Positions 1 to 9,003 of a stretch of 64,000 nt of DNA are shown in pieces. The DNA is taken from assembly GCA_024638265.1 (NCBI GenBank), contig JAHEKQ010000003.1, forward strand, positions 1-64,000. Reading direction: 5' to 3'. The number at the start of each line of letters is the position of its first letter. The stretch's first letter is position 1. Both the position numbers and the translations under genes were made by a program. The stretch is from Flammeovirgaceae bacterium (GTDB lineage: Bacteria > Bacteroidota > Bacteroidia > Cytophagales > Cyclobacteriaceae). Under the pieces are notes generated by a model. It was not told where the DNA came from, made no database searches, and saw only the letters and a list, made by a program, of their open reading frames with translations.

Positions 1-1179
1 GAGCCGGTAACTAAACTCGAGGACAGCATTACCTATGATATCACAGCCTGGTCACTACCTTACGCTATGGGCCTCGATGCCTATGCATTAAGGCAGCTTA
101 TCCAAGTTTCAGGTGATTATCAAAATCCTCCAGCAGCGTATGTGGTACCTGAAGACGCCGCATACGCCTATGTCTCACCCTGGAGGAGTTTCCAGGATGC
201 TAAATACCTGGCCTATTTACAGAAAAACGGAGTTAAGGTTAGGTCGGCTGCTTATCCATTTACGGTGGAGGGAAAACAGTTTCCAAGGGGATCATTGATT
301 ATCACAAAGAGGAACAATGAAGAATTGGGACAGGATTTCCACAGAATTGTTAAAATGGGGGCTGAGGAGTTTGACAGGGAATTGGCAACTACTTCTACGG
401 GATTTGTTGACTCCGGTTATGATTTCGGATCGGGAAATGTTAATTATCTGGAAGCACCAAGAATCGCCATCGTTGGTGGCTCACAAACTAGATCCACTTC
501 ATTTGGGCAGGTCTGGTATTTCTTCGAACAGGAAATTGAGTACCCGGTCTCTGTACTGGATACGGATTACCTGAATCGGGTTGACCTGGACGAATATGAT
601 GTGATCATACTCCCTAGTGGATTTTATCGGTTCCAGGATAATATGCTTGAAGAAATGTCGGATTGGGTCTCCTCAGGGGGAAGAATAATTGCTATGGATG
701 GTGCCCTGAATGCCTTTGCCGATAAAGACGGGTTTGGATTGAAACAATATGCTTCTGAGGAGGAGAAAAAGAAGGCGGAAAAAGAAAATGAAGATAAACC
801 GCTAAGACGATATGAAGACCGGGAGCGGGAATCTATGAAAGATAATATTCCCGGTGCAATCTATCAAATGCAGTTGGATGACAGTCATCCCCTCGCATTC
901 GGATATAGTAAGGAATATTTTACATTAAAGATTGGATCCAGAAGATATGCCTATCTGGAAAGAGGTTGGAATGTAGGGGTATTAAAGGAAGGAGCCAAGC
1001 CCGTCAATGGATTTGCAGGATCGCGGGCTAACAAGGGACTTTCAGAATCCCTGGTTTTCGGTGTATATAATAAAGGGGGAGGTGAGATTGTCTATCTGGC
1101 TGACAATCCATTGTTCCGCTCTTTTTGGGAAAACGGGAAACTCCTCTTTGCCAATGCGGTATTTATGGTAGGTCAATAG
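1..1179 (+). CDS. M14-family zinc carboxypeptidase, C-terminal part (5' end outside window)
   Basis: The open frame runs from base 1 without a start, so the gene begins upstream; 392 residues are visible. The first residues (YDITAWSLPYAMGLDAYAL) resemble the region after the catalytic domain in large secreted M14 peptidases of Bacteroidota. The zinc ligands would lie upstream and cannot be checked. From about residue 150 a class I glutamine amidotransferase-like fold is suggested by PRIAIVGG and DVIILPSGFY, as in the C-terminal domain of these enzymes. A short charged Glu/Lys-rich stretch lies near residue 255. The role would be periplasmic or extracellular peptide trimming. murF-alr starts 6 bp after the stop, so the two are probably co-transcribed. 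Confidence 0.75.
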   Translation, partial: EPVTKLEDSITYDITAWSLPYAMGLDAYALRQLIQVSGDYQNPPAAYVVPEDAAYAYVSPWRSFQDAKYLAYLQKNGVKVRSAAYPFTVEGKQFPRGSLIITKRNNEELGQDFHRIVKMGAEEFDRELATTSTGFVDSGYDFGSGNVNYLEAPRIAIVGGSQTRSTSFGQVWYFFEQEIEYPVSVLDTDYLNRVDLDEYDVIILPSGFYRFQDNMLEEMSDWVSSGGRIIAMDGALNAFADKDGFGLKQYASEEEKKKAEKENEDKPLRRYEDRERESMKDNIPGAIYQMQLDDSHPLAFGYSKEYFTLKIGSRRYAYLERGWNVGVLKEGAKPVNGFAGSRANKGLSESLVFGVYNKGGGEIVYLADNPLFRSFWENGKLLFANAVFMVGQ

Positions 1180-1185
1180 GGATAC

Positions 1186-3639
1186 ATGTATACCGTTAGG
1201 AAGGTTGCGAAGGCGACAGGAGGTGAACTCGTACACGGAAATGGGGAGGATCTTATAAGGCATATTGTATTTGATTCCCGTGCAATTTTACATCCTTCCG
1301 AGAGCGTTTTTGTAGCCCTGAAGGGACAAAACCGGGACGGCCACGAATTTCTGGCAGAAGTATTTAAAGCGGGCTGCAAGGCAGTAGTAGTTGAAAAAAC
1401 TCCCTCAAAGAATCCTTCCGGAGTTGATGTAATTAAGGTAGAAAATGCCCTGGAGGCACTCCATAACTTAGCCGACTTTCACAGGCAGACATTTAAGGGT
1501 AGAATGATTGCGATTACAGGGAGTAATGGCAAAACAATAATAAAAGAATGGTTATTTGAATTACTGGACCGGTATGGATTATGCGCTAAGTCTCCATTGA
1601 GCTATAATTCGCAATTGGGCGTACCACTTTCATTATGGAATCTTGGCACATGGCATGATTATGCCATCATCGAAGCGGGAATTTCAAAACGGGGAGAAAT
1701 GCAGAAGTTGGAGCGCCTGATCAAACCTAAGACGGGCATTTTTACCAATATCGGACTTGCTCACCAGGAAGGTTTCGGAAGTATCGCTGAAAAAGTGGAA
1801 GAGAAACTCAATCTTTTTACAAATGCCAAGTCCCTGATTTACTGCCGTGACCATGAGGACATTCACAAGGAAATCATCAAACGCGAGCGTTCATTTGACA
1901 CTGTAACATGGGGATGGAATGAACAGTCCGATATACAGATCCTTGAAAAGAAACGAAGCAACAAACGAAACCTGGAGTTAAAGCTGAGATATGGATCAGA
2001 GGAGCTGTTTTTTACCGTACCTTTCCAAACGCCATCCTTCGTAGAAAACGCCCTGCACTGTATTGTCTTGATGATACACAATGGGTTCTCAGAAACTGAG
2101 ATCAATCAGGGCTTGTCGGACTTGAGACCTGTCAATATGCGTTTGTCGCTTAGAGAAGGAATATATGGCACTACCATCCTTGATGACACCTACAATAATG
2201 ATTTAACCGGTCTTCGAGCAGCGATTGATCAACTTGCAGCAATAACGGAATATGATAAGAAGGCTGTAATACTCACTGACATGAGCCAAACAGGGATGCG
2301 CCCGGAAGAATTGTATAAAAAGATCGCTGATATTTTAACAACCAGCGCTATTTCAAGGGTGGTCGCCATTGGCGAAGAGTCTAAAGCACATAGTAATTTG
2401 TTTCCCCCTAATTCTTTGTTTTTCCCAACGACCGATGCCTTCCTGAAGGAGTATAAAGCTATTGACCTGGCCAACCATGCAATATTGATCAAGGGTGGAA
2501 GGACTTTTCGCACCGAACAGATTGTCCACACACTTGAGGAAAAAGTGCATGGCACAATGCTCGAGATCAACCTTAATCACGTTACCACTAATCTCAATTA
2601 CTTCAGATCAAAATTGAAGAAAAATGTTAAGGTAATGGCCATAATCAAAGCCCTGGCATATGGAAGTGGAAGTGTTGAGATGGCGCGTCATCTACTGAGA
2701 CATGGTGTAAATTACCTGGCCGTGGCCTATGCGGATGAAGGCGCAAAGCTCAGGGAAGCGGGGATTGACGCTCCGATAATGGTCATGAACCCGCATCCCG
2801 AAACTTTTCCCATGTTGCAAAGGCACAAACTGGAACCTGAAATCTATTCGCTGCAGCAGCTCAACGATCTCTGCAATTTCTTAAACGGCACACAAATGTC
2901 CATTCACCTGAAAATGGAAACCGGGATGCATCGTCTTGGATTCCTTGAGTCGGAGGTAAATGAATTGTGCAATATTCTCAATGATAATCCTTCCATTCGT
3001 GTAGCAGCAGTTTTTAGTCATTTAGCAAGTTCGGAAAACCCATCCGAAGATGAATTTACACATCGACAAGCATCCCGACTCTATGCGATGGTTGTCGAAC
3101 TGAAGAAAAACCTTGCAGGGCATAACCCAATGGTTCATCTGCTGAATTCAGGGGGAATATCGCGTTTCCCGATGTATCAATTTGATATGGTTCGACTCGG
3201 AATTGGGTTGCACGGTTACAGTCCCTTTCCCGATGACCTCAGCTATCTCCAGCCTGTAGCAACTTTTAAGAGTTTCGTTTCCCAGGTGAGAACAGTGGAA
3301 CCGGGTGAAACAGTGGGGTATGGAAGGGATTCAAAAATTTCCCGGACTACTGAAATTGCTACAATTGGCGTAGGATATGCCGACGGTTTCCGTCGGGTTT
3401 TATCCAACGGAAAAGGAGTTGTTAATATTAAGGGCAAGCTAGTGCCAGTAGTCGGCAATGTCTGTATGGATATGACCATGGTGGATGTCACGGGGCTCCA
3501 GGTGAGAGAAGGGGATGAGGTGATCATTTTTGGTAGCAATCCTACAATCCGTCAAGTGGCAAATGCGCTCAATACGATCCCATATGAAGTTCTGACTGGG
3601 ATTAGTGACAGGGTTAAGCGGGTGTACACCTATGAATAA
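1186..3639 (+). CDS. murF-alr: Bifunctional UDP-MurNAc-tripeptide:D-Ala-D-Ala ligase / alanine racemase
   Basis: A cytoplasmic peptidoglycan-precursor fusion of 817 residues. The N-terminal half is MurF, with the Mur-ligase P-loop ITGSNGKT at residues 110-117, and adds D-Ala-D-Ala to UDP-MurNAc-tripeptide. The C-terminal half, from about residue 455, is a PLP-dependent alanine racemase with the PLP lysine in IIKALAYG (K488), the catalytic tyrosine in ETVGYGR (about 711) and GVGYADG. The racemase supplies D-Ala for the ligase substrate. The fusion is common in Bacteroidota. ATG start 6 bp after the previous stop. No broken motif is seen. Confidence 0.95.
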   Translation: MYTVRKVAKATGGELVHGNGEDLIRHIVFDSRAILHPSESVFVALKGQNRDGHEFLAEVFKAGCKAVVVEKTPSKNPSGVDVIKVENALEALHNLADFHRQTFKGRMIAITGSNGKTIIKEWLFELLDRYGLCAKSPLSYNSQLGVPLSLWNLGTWHDYAIIEAGISKRGEMQKLERLIKPKTGIFTNIGLAHQEGFGSIAEKVEEKLNLFTNAKSLIYCRDHEDIHKEIIKRERSFDTVTWGWNEQSDIQILEKKRSNKRNLELKLRYGSEELFFTVPFQTPSFVENALHCIVLMIHNGFSETEINQGLSDLRPVNMRLSLREGIYGTTILDDTYNNDLTGLRAAIDQLAAITEYDKKAVILTDMSQTGMRPEELYKKIADILTTSAISRVVAIGEESKAHSNLFPPNSLFFPTTDAFLKEYKAIDLANHAILIKGGRTFRTEQIVHTLEEKVHGTMLEINLNHVTTNLNYFRSKLKKNVKVMAIIKALAYGSGSVEMARHLLRHGVNYLAVAYADEGAKLREAGIDAPIMVMNPHPETFPMLQRHKLEPEIYSLQQLNDLCNFLNGTQMSIHLKMETGMHRLGFLESEVNELCNILNDNPSIRVAAVFSHLASSENPSEDEFTHRQASRLYAMVVELKKNLAGHNPMVHLLNSGGISRFPMYQFDMVRLGIGLHGYSPFPDDLSYLQPVATFKSFVSQVRTVEPGETVGYGRDSKISRTTEIATIGVGYADGFRRVLSNGKGVVNIKGKLVPVVGNVCMDMTMVDVTGLQVREGDEVIIFGSNPTIRQVANALNTIPYEVLTGISDRVKRVYTYE

Positions 3640-3646
3640 ATTGATC

Positions 3647-4612
3647 CTACGACCTGTAGTTTACAAACTCTTTCGCAAAGTATGTGAGAATCAGGTCGGC
3701 CCCCGATCGTTTGATACTGGTTAAGATTTCCATAACGGCACTCTTGCGGTCCAGCCAACCCCGTTCCGATGCAGCCGCGATCATGGAGTATTCTCCACTT
3801 ACATTGTATGCTGCGACAGGTATATCGAATGAACTTTTCAGGTCTGAAATAATATCGAGGTAAGCAAGCGCGGGCTTTACCATTAGGAAGTCGGCACCTT
3901 CCTGGAAATCCAGTCCGGCCTCCAGCAAGGCCTCGCGTCGATTGGCGGGATCCATTTGGTAGGTTTTCTTGTCACCGGACTTGGGGGCTGAATCAAGGGC
4001 ATCCCTGAAAGGCCCGTAAAAACAGCTGGCATATTTTGCCGTGTATGATATGATTGAGGTATCGGTGTATCCATTTTCATCGAGAAGATCCCTCAAGTAC
4101 CCAACCCTGGCATCCATCATATCGGAAGGTCCAATCATGTCAACTCCACACTCTGCTTGTACCAGGGCCATTTTACCCAAGATCACCAGGCTTTCATCAT
4201 TGAGGATTTTACCGTTTTCTACAAGTCCGTCATGACCATCAGTACTGTAGGGGTCCATGGCCACGTCAGTTATAATGCAGCTCTCGGGGAATTCCATTTT
4301 GATCCTGGAGAGTGCTTTCAGGTAGAAAAAATCAGGATTGTAACTGTTACTGGCCACCCGATCTTTGTGGCTTTCGTCAACTACAGGAAAAATATCAAAC
4401 GCTTTCACCCCCAGCTTCATCATTTGTTCAATCTCACCAAGCATTTTATCAATGCCCAGCCTGAATATTCCGGGCATCGAATCTACTTCAATTTCAGCTT
4501 TTGGTGATTCAAGCAGGAACAGAGGGTAGATCAGGTCAGAGGCCAGAACCTCGGTCTCACGGGTCATCCCCCTTATCGCTTCAGATTTTCGGTTTCTCCT
4601 TGGCCTTCTCAT
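3647..4612 (-). CDS. hemB: Delta-aminolevulinic acid dehydratase (porphobilinogen synthase)
   Basis: Condenses two 5-aminolevulinate molecules to porphobilinogen in heme/tetrapyrrole synthesis; cytoplasmic. 321 residues from the chosen ATG at 4612. Both Schiff-base lysine regions are present: SYTAKYASCFYGPFRDA and DFLMVKPALAYLDI. The frame could be extended to a TTG at 4633, but that would put a good -7 promoter box (4619-4626) inside the gene, and the family N-terminus (RRPRRNRKSEAIRGM) fits the ATG. Convergent with murF-alr (8 bp between ends), divergent from glmM. Confidence 0.95.
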   Translation of the reverse strand: MRRPRRNRKSEAIRGMTRETEVLASDLIYPLFLLESPKAEIEVDSMPGIFRLGIDKMLGEIEQMMKLGVKAFDIFPVVDESHKDRVASNSYNPDFFYLKALSRIKMEFPESCIITDVAMDPYSTDGHDGLVENGKILNDESLVILGKMALVQAECGVDMIGPSDMMDARVGYLRDLLDENGYTDTSIISYTAKYASCFYGPFRDALDSAPKSGDKKTYQMDPANRREALLEAGLDFQEGADFLMVKPALAYLDIISDLKSSFDIPVAAYNVSGEYSMIAAASERGWLDRKSAVMEILTSIKRSGADLILTYFAKEFVNYRS

Positions 4613-4618
4613 AGCAAA

Positions 4619-4626
4619 CAAAGTTA
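4619..4626 (-). promoter_or_regulatory. hemB -7 promoter element (TAACTTTG)
   Basis: On the minus strand TAACTTTG matches the Bacteroidota -7 consensus TAnnTTTG exactly. It ends 6 nt before the hemB ATG, so transcription would begin at or next to the start codon. No clear -33 TTG is seen at the usual spacing. Confidence 0.5.
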
Positions 4627-4693
4627 TTTCCAATTAATACATAATTGAATGATTAATTGTTTTAATCTAACCCCTCTAGTCCCATTCATTTTC

Positions 4694-4701
4694 TAACTTT
4701 G
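4694..4701 (+). promoter_or_regulatory. glmM -7 promoter element (TAACTTTG)
   Basis: TAACTTTG is an exact TAnnTTTG match 20 bp before the glmM GTG. It is the same octamer as the divergent hemB box, with 67 bp between the two. No -33 TTG is seen at proper spacing. AAGGAG at 4717-4722 overlaps the start codon and is too close to act as a normal Shine-Dalgarno for this GTG. Confidence 0.5.
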
Positions 4702-4721
4702 TGCCCTAAAATAAATAAGGA

Positions 4722-6119
4722 GTGACTTTAATAAAATCAATAAGTGGTATCCGAGGAACTATTGGGGGAATCCCAGGGGAAAATCTGACTCCACTTGATA
4801 CAGTAAAATTTGCCGCAGCTTATGGCTCATGGTTGATAGATTCAGAGAAGGCAAAACGGGTAGTTGTGGGCAGGGATGCACGCTTGTCAGGGGAGATGAT
4901 CTCCCAACTGGTTGTCCATACACTTACCGGACTCGGAATTGATGTAATAGATTGTGGTTTGAGTACCACCCCCTCTGTTGAATGGGCGGTTGAATCGCGC
5001 GAAGCGGGAGGGGGAATAATAATTACGGCAAGTCATAACCCCATCCAATGGAATGCACTTAAGCTCCTCAATGAAAAGGGAGAATTCATCTCTGCCGAAG
5101 AGGGAAAAGATATTCTCGAAAGGGCCGAGACCGGGAATTACTCTTTTGAAGAAGTAAAAAAACTTGGCAGGGTCGAGGGTTATACCACTTCTATGGAAGA
5201 TCATGTAGCAGCCGTTGCGGACCATTCACTGGTGGATACCGAAGCTATCCGCAGAGCGGGATTCAGTATATGCGTAGATGGTGTCAACTCGACTGGGGGG
5301 ATTGCAGTTCCTTTACTACTGAAATCACTGGGAGTAGCAGAAGTTGAGGAGATCAACTGCGAACCTAACGGGCGGTTTGCTCACAATCCTGAACCTCTTC
5401 CCGATCACCTGGGCCAGATCATGGGCAAAATGGAAAGGGGAGATTACCACCTTGGGATTGTAGTAGATCCCGACGTTGATCGGCTAGCCTTCATTTGTGA
5501 GGATGGCTCTTTTTTCGGTGAGGAGTATACTCTGGTTTCCATAGCGGACTATGTCTTACAAAACCGGCAGGGACCTTCTGTTTCTAATCTATCATCCACC
5601 AGGGCATTACAAGATATTGCGAAGAAATACCACCAGGAATATCACTCCAGTGCGGTTGGGGAGGTAAACGTAGTTGCTAAAATGAAAGAAGTTAATGCCG
5701 TAATCGGTGGGGAAGGGAATGGCGGAATAATTGTTCCTGACTTCCATTATGGTAGGGATGCTTTGATTGGAATAGCTCTTTTCCTGACTCACTTGGCAAA
5801 AAACGGATCCAAAGTCTCAAAACTCCGGTCAACCTATCCATCATACTATATGTCAAAAAACAAGATAGAATTGACCCCTGCCATTGATGTGGATATGGTA
5901 CTTGACGCGATTGCTCTACAATACAAAAAATACCCGGTTAACAGGGAAGATGGGGTAAAGATTGATTTTGAAGGTGAGTGGGTACATTTAAGGAAATCCA
6001 ATACAGAGCCTATCATAAGAATTTATTCAGAAGCAGGATCTGAGAGCCAGGCTCAAACGGTGGCTATGAAACTGGTAGGAGATATCAGGGAAATTGTTAC
6101 AGAAAAAGCAGAACAATGA
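4722..6119 (+). CDS. glmM: Phosphoglucosamine mutase
   Basis: Interconverts glucosamine-6-phosphate and glucosamine-1-phosphate for UDP-GlcNAc synthesis; cytoplasmic, 465 residues. The phosphoserine loop TASHNP (about residues 104-109), metal-binding loop DPDVDR, sugar loop GEGNGG and phosphate-binding RKSNTEP are all present in order, as in alpha-D-phosphohexomutases. Start is GTG: the N-terminus TLIKSISGIRGTIGG is the usual family start and no ATG is available. It overlaps the cysteine desulfurase by 4 nt (ATGA). A phosphomannomutase role is possible but less likely given the Bacteroidota GlmM-type N-terminus. Confidence 0.88.
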   Translation: MTLIKSISGIRGTIGGIPGENLTPLDTVKFAAAYGSWLIDSEKAKRVVVGRDARLSGEMISQLVVHTLTGLGIDVIDCGLSTTPSVEWAVESREAGGGIIITASHNPIQWNALKLLNEKGEFISAEEGKDILERAETGNYSFEEVKKLGRVEGYTTSMEDHVAAVADHSLVDTEAIRRAGFSICVDGVNSTGGIAVPLLLKSLGVAEVEEINCEPNGRFAHNPEPLPDHLGQIMGKMERGDYHLGIVVDPDVDRLAFICEDGSFFGEEYTLVSIADYVLQNRQGPSVSNLSSTRALQDIAKKYHQEYHSSAVGEVNVVAKMKEVNAVIGGEGNGGIIVPDFHYGRDALIGIALFLTHLAKNGSKVSKLRSTYPSYYMSKNKIELTPAIDVDMVLDAIALQYKKYPVNREDGVKIDFEGEWVHLRKSNTEPIIRIYSEAGSESQAQTVAMKLVGDIREIVTEKAEQ

Positions 6120-7261
6120 AGGCCTACTTTGACAATGCAGCGACAACAAGAATCGATCCCAGGGTAGGGGAGGCGATGATGCCATTTATTACTGGGAAAT
6201 TTGGAAACCCCAGTTCAACCCACAGCTTTGGGCGTGAGGTAAAGGCTGCCATAGAATTGTCAAGGAAAAGCATTGCCGAACGTCTGGGCTGTACACCCGG
6301 AGAGATTTATTTTACCTCCGGGGGAACCGAATCCATCAATACGATACTGAACAGCGCGGTTCGTGACCTTGGAAAGACTACGGCAATCACATCTCCCATT
6401 GAACATCATGCAGTATTGCATACCCTGGAGAATCTCCGGGAAAGTACTGGCATGAAGCTGAAATTGGTTGAGGTTGATTCTAAAGGTAGAATAGACTTGG
6501 ATCACCTCGAGCTGCTCCTTAAAAAGAATGACAATCCATTGGTATCGCTGATGTTTGCCAATAACGAAATAGCCAATGTAAACCCGGTGAATGAAATAGC
6601 CGCACTTTGCGCGGAGTACAAGGCGTTCTTTCATTCGGATACCGTGCAGGCTATGGGCCATTTCCCGATTAACCTGGAGGAGTGGTCGGTTGACTCAGCA
6701 GTATGTTCGGCCCATAAAATCCACGGGCCAAAGGGAATTGGATTTATGTATTTGAAAAAAGGCTATGACATTCATTCCTATATACTGGGGGGAGGTCAGG
6801 AAAGAAACATGCGGGGCGGAACGGAAAATGTGATTGGGATTATCGGTTTAGCGAAAGCTTTTGAAATTGCCACCGATGAGATTACCGAACAAAAGGAATA
6901 TATCCAGAGCCTCAAAAAACAAATGATTCATGGTTTAAAGGAAAAATTACCCGGAGTTTCATTCAATGGACTGTCGGATGAGGATGAAAGCCTTTACACT
7001 GTGCTAAACGTCAGTTTGCCCACAGATAGCCATAATGAAATGGTGTTGTTCCAACTCGATCTTCAGGGAATATCAGCTTCCGGAGGAAGTGCTTGCAATA
7101 GTGGAGCGGTCGGAGTATCACATGTACTGGAAGCATTGGATTGCCTGCCGGGACGTACATCGGTCAGATTCTCATTTAGCAAATACAATTCCCGTGAAGA
7201 GGTGGATTTTGCAGTAAAAAGTCTTGAGGGGATCTTAAATGGGTCCTTGTTTACAACCTGA
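6116..7261 (+). CDS. Cysteine desulfurase (NifS/IscS family)
   Basis: PLP enzyme that removes sulfur from cysteine as a protein persulfide for Fe-S clusters or thio-modified tRNA. 381 residues. The PLP lysine lies in CSAHKIHGPKGIG and the persulfide cysteine in ASGGSACNSG near the C-terminus. The active loop with SACNSG is the class I type rather than SufS. The ATG overlaps the glmM stop by 4 nt, implying translational coupling. No IscU, SufB or SufC neighbour is present, so the sulfur acceptor cannot be told from context. Confidence 0.9.
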   Translation: MKAYFDNAATTRIDPRVGEAMMPFITGKFGNPSSTHSFGREVKAAIELSRKSIAERLGCTPGEIYFTSGGTESINTILNSAVRDLGKTTAITSPIEHHAVLHTLENLRESTGMKLKLVEVDSKGRIDLDHLELLLKKNDNPLVSLMFANNEIANVNPVNEIAALCAEYKAFFHSDTVQAMGHFPINLEEWSVDSAVCSAHKIHGPKGIGFMYLKKGYDIHSYILGGGQERNMRGGTENVIGIIGLAKAFEIATDEITEQKEYIQSLKKQMIHGLKEKLPGVSFNGLSDEDESLYTVLNVSLPTDSHNEMVLFQLDLQGISASGGSACNSGAVGVSHVLEALDCLPGRTSVRFSFSKYNSREEVDFAVKSLEGILNGSLFTT

Positions 7262-7288
7262 TTTATCACGACTTTAAACGGCCATTGA

Positions 7289-8251
7289 ATGGGAAAAATG
7301 AGGATACTAATTACTGACGGATTTAACCTTAAGGGAATGTTATTGTTGGAGGAAGCGGGATTCGAGGTGGTTGAAAAAAACCTGTCAGTCGAGCAACTCT
7401 CAATGGAACTTCCCGGATATGACGGCATAATAGTTCGAAGCGCCACGAAACTTAAAAGGGATCTTCTCGAAAAGTGTACTCGGCTCAAGTTCATTGGAAG
7501 GGGTGGTGTCGGCCTGGACAATATCGACACAGATTTTGCAGCAGAATCCGGAATCCCGGTATTTAATACTCCGGCCGCTTCTTCACGGTCTGTTGCTGAA
7601 TTGGTTTTTGGGCATATATTGTCAATTACCAGGGGTTTGAATCAGGTCAATCGTGAAATGCCGATTCTTGGCCATACCGAATTCAATCAGCTCAAGAAGA
7701 GGTATGCAAAGGGAGCCGAGTTGTATGGAAAGACTCTTGGGATCATAGGGCTGGGCAGAATTGGTACGGAATCAGCCAGGATCGGCTTGGGGATGGGCAT
7801 GAGAGTAATTGGCCATGATCCACATGTCTCTGAGAAGAAAATAGGGCTTGATATAAATGGTCAGCAAGTCTATAGCACCATCCATTCGGTCAGTACCAAA
7901 GAGCTTTTTGAGAAAAGTGACGTGATTACACTACACGTCCCCAACCAGGACGAGCCAGTTATTGGATTCGGAGAGATAGATCAGATGAAAGATGGGGTAA
8001 TTATAGTAAATGCTTCAAGGGGGGGATTAATTGATGAAAGTGCACTTTTGCAGGGGCTTGACAACGGAAAAATAACCGGTGCCGGCCTGGATGTATTTTA
8101 CGGCGAACCTAATCCGTCCGAACGGATACTACAGCACCCCCTGGTGTCCATGTCGCCACATATCGGTGCCAGCACTTTTGAGGCTCAGGAAAAGATTGGT
8201 ATTGAGCTCGCTCGCAAGATCATTCAGTTAAGAGAAGAACTGGTAGCATAA
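7289..8251 (+). CDS. serA: D-3-phosphoglycerate dehydrogenase, short form
   Basis: NAD-dependent 2-hydroxyacid dehydrogenase of 320 residues, without the C-terminal ACT domain of long SerA. The Rossmann motif GLGRIGTESARIG, catalytic Arg in NASRGGLIDE and His in PHIGAST are visible. The gene two places downstream is serC, the next step of serine synthesis, which supports 3-phosphoglycerate as substrate. The start may be ATG 7289 or ATG 7298 (MRILITDG); the second fits the fold better but both are possible. Lack of an ACT domain suggests no serine feedback through this subunit. Confidence 0.85.
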   Translation: MGKMRILITDGFNLKGMLLLEEAGFEVVEKNLSVEQLSMELPGYDGIIVRSATKLKRDLLEKCTRLKFIGRGGVGLDNIDTDFAAESGIPVFNTPAASSRSVAELVFGHILSITRGLNQVNREMPILGHTEFNQLKKRYAKGAELYGKTLGIIGLGRIGTESARIGLGMGMRVIGHDPHVSEKKIGLDINGQQVYSTIHSVSTKELFEKSDVITLHVPNQDEPVIGFGEIDQMKDGVIIVNASRGGLIDESALLQGLDNGKITGAGLDVFYGEPNPSERILQHPLVSMSPHIGASTFEAQEKIGIELARKIIQLREELVA

Positions 8252-9003
8252 TGTTGGCCCGGCTTTCCATAGCGGGTCAGGATTATGAGGCTGATTTGAC
8301 CACGCCAATCGATTGCTCCATTCCATTACAGTCGGAAAAGGGCCCCAATTGCTATTTTGCTCCGCCGTTTGAGGCAACACCCGTGGTAACGGAAACTTTT
8401 ACCGGCAGTATTGAGTCGGGCTTTCCGGTCAATTTTTATAATCTCAGGATTAACCCCCATGGGAATGGTACCCATACTGAATGCTCGGGGCATATTAATC
8501 CCGGACCGCTTTTTATTGGAAAACTATTCAACGAGTATCATCTCGCAGCCCGACTGATCACGGTTGAACCATCAGACCTTAAAGGAGACAAAATAATTAC
8601 CCGGGATATGCTCAGAGATCAGCAGCAACCCTGGCCTGAAGCCGTTCTGGTCAGGACTGACCCCAACTTCGATGACAAACTCTCCCGAAATTATTCAGGA
8701 ACTAACCCACCCTATTTCCAACCGGAAGCTTTGGCGTTCCTTGCAGCATCAGGGGTAAACCATCTTCTTACGGACCTGCCTTCAGTAGACCGGGAGGACG
8801 ATGGAGGTAAATTATTTGCACATCATGCCTTCTGGGGGAAAGGCGCCGAGCTAAGAAGCAATTGTACGATTACAGAACTGATCTATGTACCGGATGAGGT
8901 GGTAGACGGGCTGTACCTGTTAAACCTCCAGGTTTTAAATATCCAACTGGATGTGAGTCCCTCAAGACCTGTATTGTTTAAATTACAAGTACCGAGAATA
9001 TGA
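8251..9003 (+). CDS. Cyclase-family metal hydrolase, possible kynurenine formamidase
   Basis: 250 residues of the cyclase family (PF04199), which includes the bacterial kynurenine formamidase KynB. The metal-binding signature is seen as HGNGTHTECSGH; classic KynB has HxGTHxDxPxH, so the Asp is Glu and the Pro is missing here. Tryptophan 2,3-dioxygenase and kynureninase lie just downstream in the same run, and the missing step between them is N-formylkynurenine hydrolysis, so this is the natural candidate. That assignment is inference from context. Its start overlaps the serA stop by 1 nt and its end overlaps serC by 4 nt. Confidence 0.7.
   Translation: MLARLSIAGQDYEADLTTPIDCSIPLQSEKGPNCYFAPPFEATPVVTETFTGSIESGFPVNFYNLRINPHGNGTHTECSGHINPGPLFIGKLFNEYHLAARLITVEPSDLKGDKIITRDMLRDQQQPWPEAVLVRTDPNFDDKLSRNYSGTNPPYFQPEALAFLAASGVNHLLTDLPSVDREDDGGKLFAHHAFWGKGAELRSNCTITELIYVPDEVVDGLYLLNLQVLNIQLDVSPSRPVLFKLQVPRI

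Noticed and set aside
4613-4633. TTG start for hemB at 4633
   Set aside because: It would include the -7 promoter box in the coding region; the ATG at 4612 matches the family N-terminus.
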